64,000 nt of DNA, from the NCBI RefSeq assembly GCF_006476045.1, contig NZ_SRZY01000027.1:310001-374000 (forward strand), given 5' to 3'. Shown piece after piece: positions 63,685 through 64,000 of this stretch. Every line of letters begins with the position of its first letter. Positions within the stretch are counted from its first letter, which is position 1. Both the position numbers and the translations under genes were made by a program. Under the pieces are notes generated by a model. The model was given only the letters and a program-made list of their open reading frames with translations, made no database searches and was not told the origin of the DNA. This stretch comes from Sphingobacterium lumbrici. GTDB taxonomy: Bacteria; Bacteroidota; Bacteroidia; Sphingobacteriales; Sphingobacteriaceae.

Positions 63685-64000
63685 ATGTACAAACCTTATG
63701 TAATTGGTATTGCCGGTAGTAGTGGATCCGGCAAAACTTTCTTCTTAAAGAGCTTTTTGAATCATTTTGCAACGGATGAGATCACCTTGATCTCCCAAGA
63801 TGACTATTACATTCCAGCCAATACAAAAACAAAGGAAGAAAACCGCTTATACAATTTTGACTTACCCACATCCATAGATCGGGAAGCATTCTTTCAAAAC
63901 ATAAAAGATCTTTTTGATGGAAAAACTGTCTTTAAGGAAGAGTACACCTTTAATAATTCCAATATCAAACCCAAGATGTTGGAAATAAAACCAGCACCTA
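63685..64000 (+). CDS. Uridine kinase-like P-loop kinase (N-terminal part, cut by window edge)
   Basis: About 105 codons are readable from the ATG at 63685, reading MYKPYVIGIAGSSGSGKTFF with a P-loop GSSGSGKT, then LISQDDYYIPANTK and YNFDLPTSIDREAF, the uridine kinase/phosphoribulokinase pattern (DDYY acceptor Asp). The C-terminal half lies outside the window. A generic uridine/cytidine kinase is the likeliest identity; type I CoaA is already present at 7761. Confidence 0.8.
   Translation, partial: MYKPYVIGIAGSSGSGKTFFLKSFLNHFATDEITLISQDDYYIPANTKTKEENRLYNFDLPTSIDREAFFQNIKDLFDGKTVFKEEYTFNNSNIKPKMLEIKPAP

Noticed and set aside
1-64000. Insertion sequence, prophage or restriction-modification genes
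   Set aside because: No transposase, integrase, phage structural or methylase motifs were seen in any supported gene.

Overview
The window looks like chromosome of a Bacteroidota bacterium, most likely family Sphingobacteriaceae (Sphingobacterium/Pedobacter-like). Reasons: SusC/SusD and TonB-dependent receptors with an ECF sigma/FecR pair, several Bacteroidota-type DUF families (DUF4294, DUF4249, DUF4783), almost no Shine-Dalgarno sequences, and many promoters of the Bacteroidota TTTG-N19/20-TAnnTTTG type. No rRNA operon, CRISPR array, transposase or prophage gene was seen. Both ends cut genes: a DUF4294 gene on the left and a uridine-kinase-like gene on the right. || Layout: 1-15.4 kb is a conserved housekeeping block: (p)ppGpp synthetase/hydrolase, Fur-family regulator, purA, pabB, a fused SpmA/SpmB-like membrane protein, mgsA, coaA, an MscS-type channel, accA, obg-adk, twin tRNA-Arg(ACG) genes, an alpha/beta hydrolase and pepD. 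15.5-19 kb is a scar or hot spot: an intact GH130 glycosidase/phosphorylase, two truncated gene remnants, a 21-bp perfect inverted repeat, a 42/84-bp tandem repeat, then tRNA-Ser(TGA) and tRNA-Arg(TCT). || 19-36 kb is an accessory-looking cassette on the minus strand: ECF sigma, FecR anti-sigma, STN-SusC, SusD, four TlpA-type thioredoxin proteins (two nearly identical in tandem), an S41 C-terminal processing protease, a TraB/GumN protein and a DUF6263-like protein. STN-SusC, FecR and sigma form a classical cell-surface-signalling loop. The exported redox proteins and protease suggest handling of a thiol-, metal- or peptide-containing substrate; that substrate is unknown. SusC and SusD each carry a low-complexity insert (Gly-rich and Gly-Pro-Pro-Met). 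|| 36-50 kb returns to core genes (BaiN/HI0933-type flavoprotein, M48 protease, plsY, nadC, gpmI, terC, apt, a ComEA-like HhH protein, a NodB deacetylase) plus a TonB receptor/DUF4249 pair. 50-64 kb carries a large FAD/Fe-S dehydrogenase, an Lrp regulator, a DMT exporter, a SatD-DUF3307 gene pair, pyrD, an ABC-F ATPase, NfeD, a DUF4905-like gene, a LysM protein and the partial kinase. || The best candidate for an undescribed system is satD-DUF3307 (55802-57129). SatD reads like a small class III nucleotidyl-cyclase-type palm domain followed by a helix-turn-helix-like tail. It overlaps a polytopic membrane protein with paired His/Asp residues in its membrane helices, and its promoter lies inside an AT-rich palindrome.
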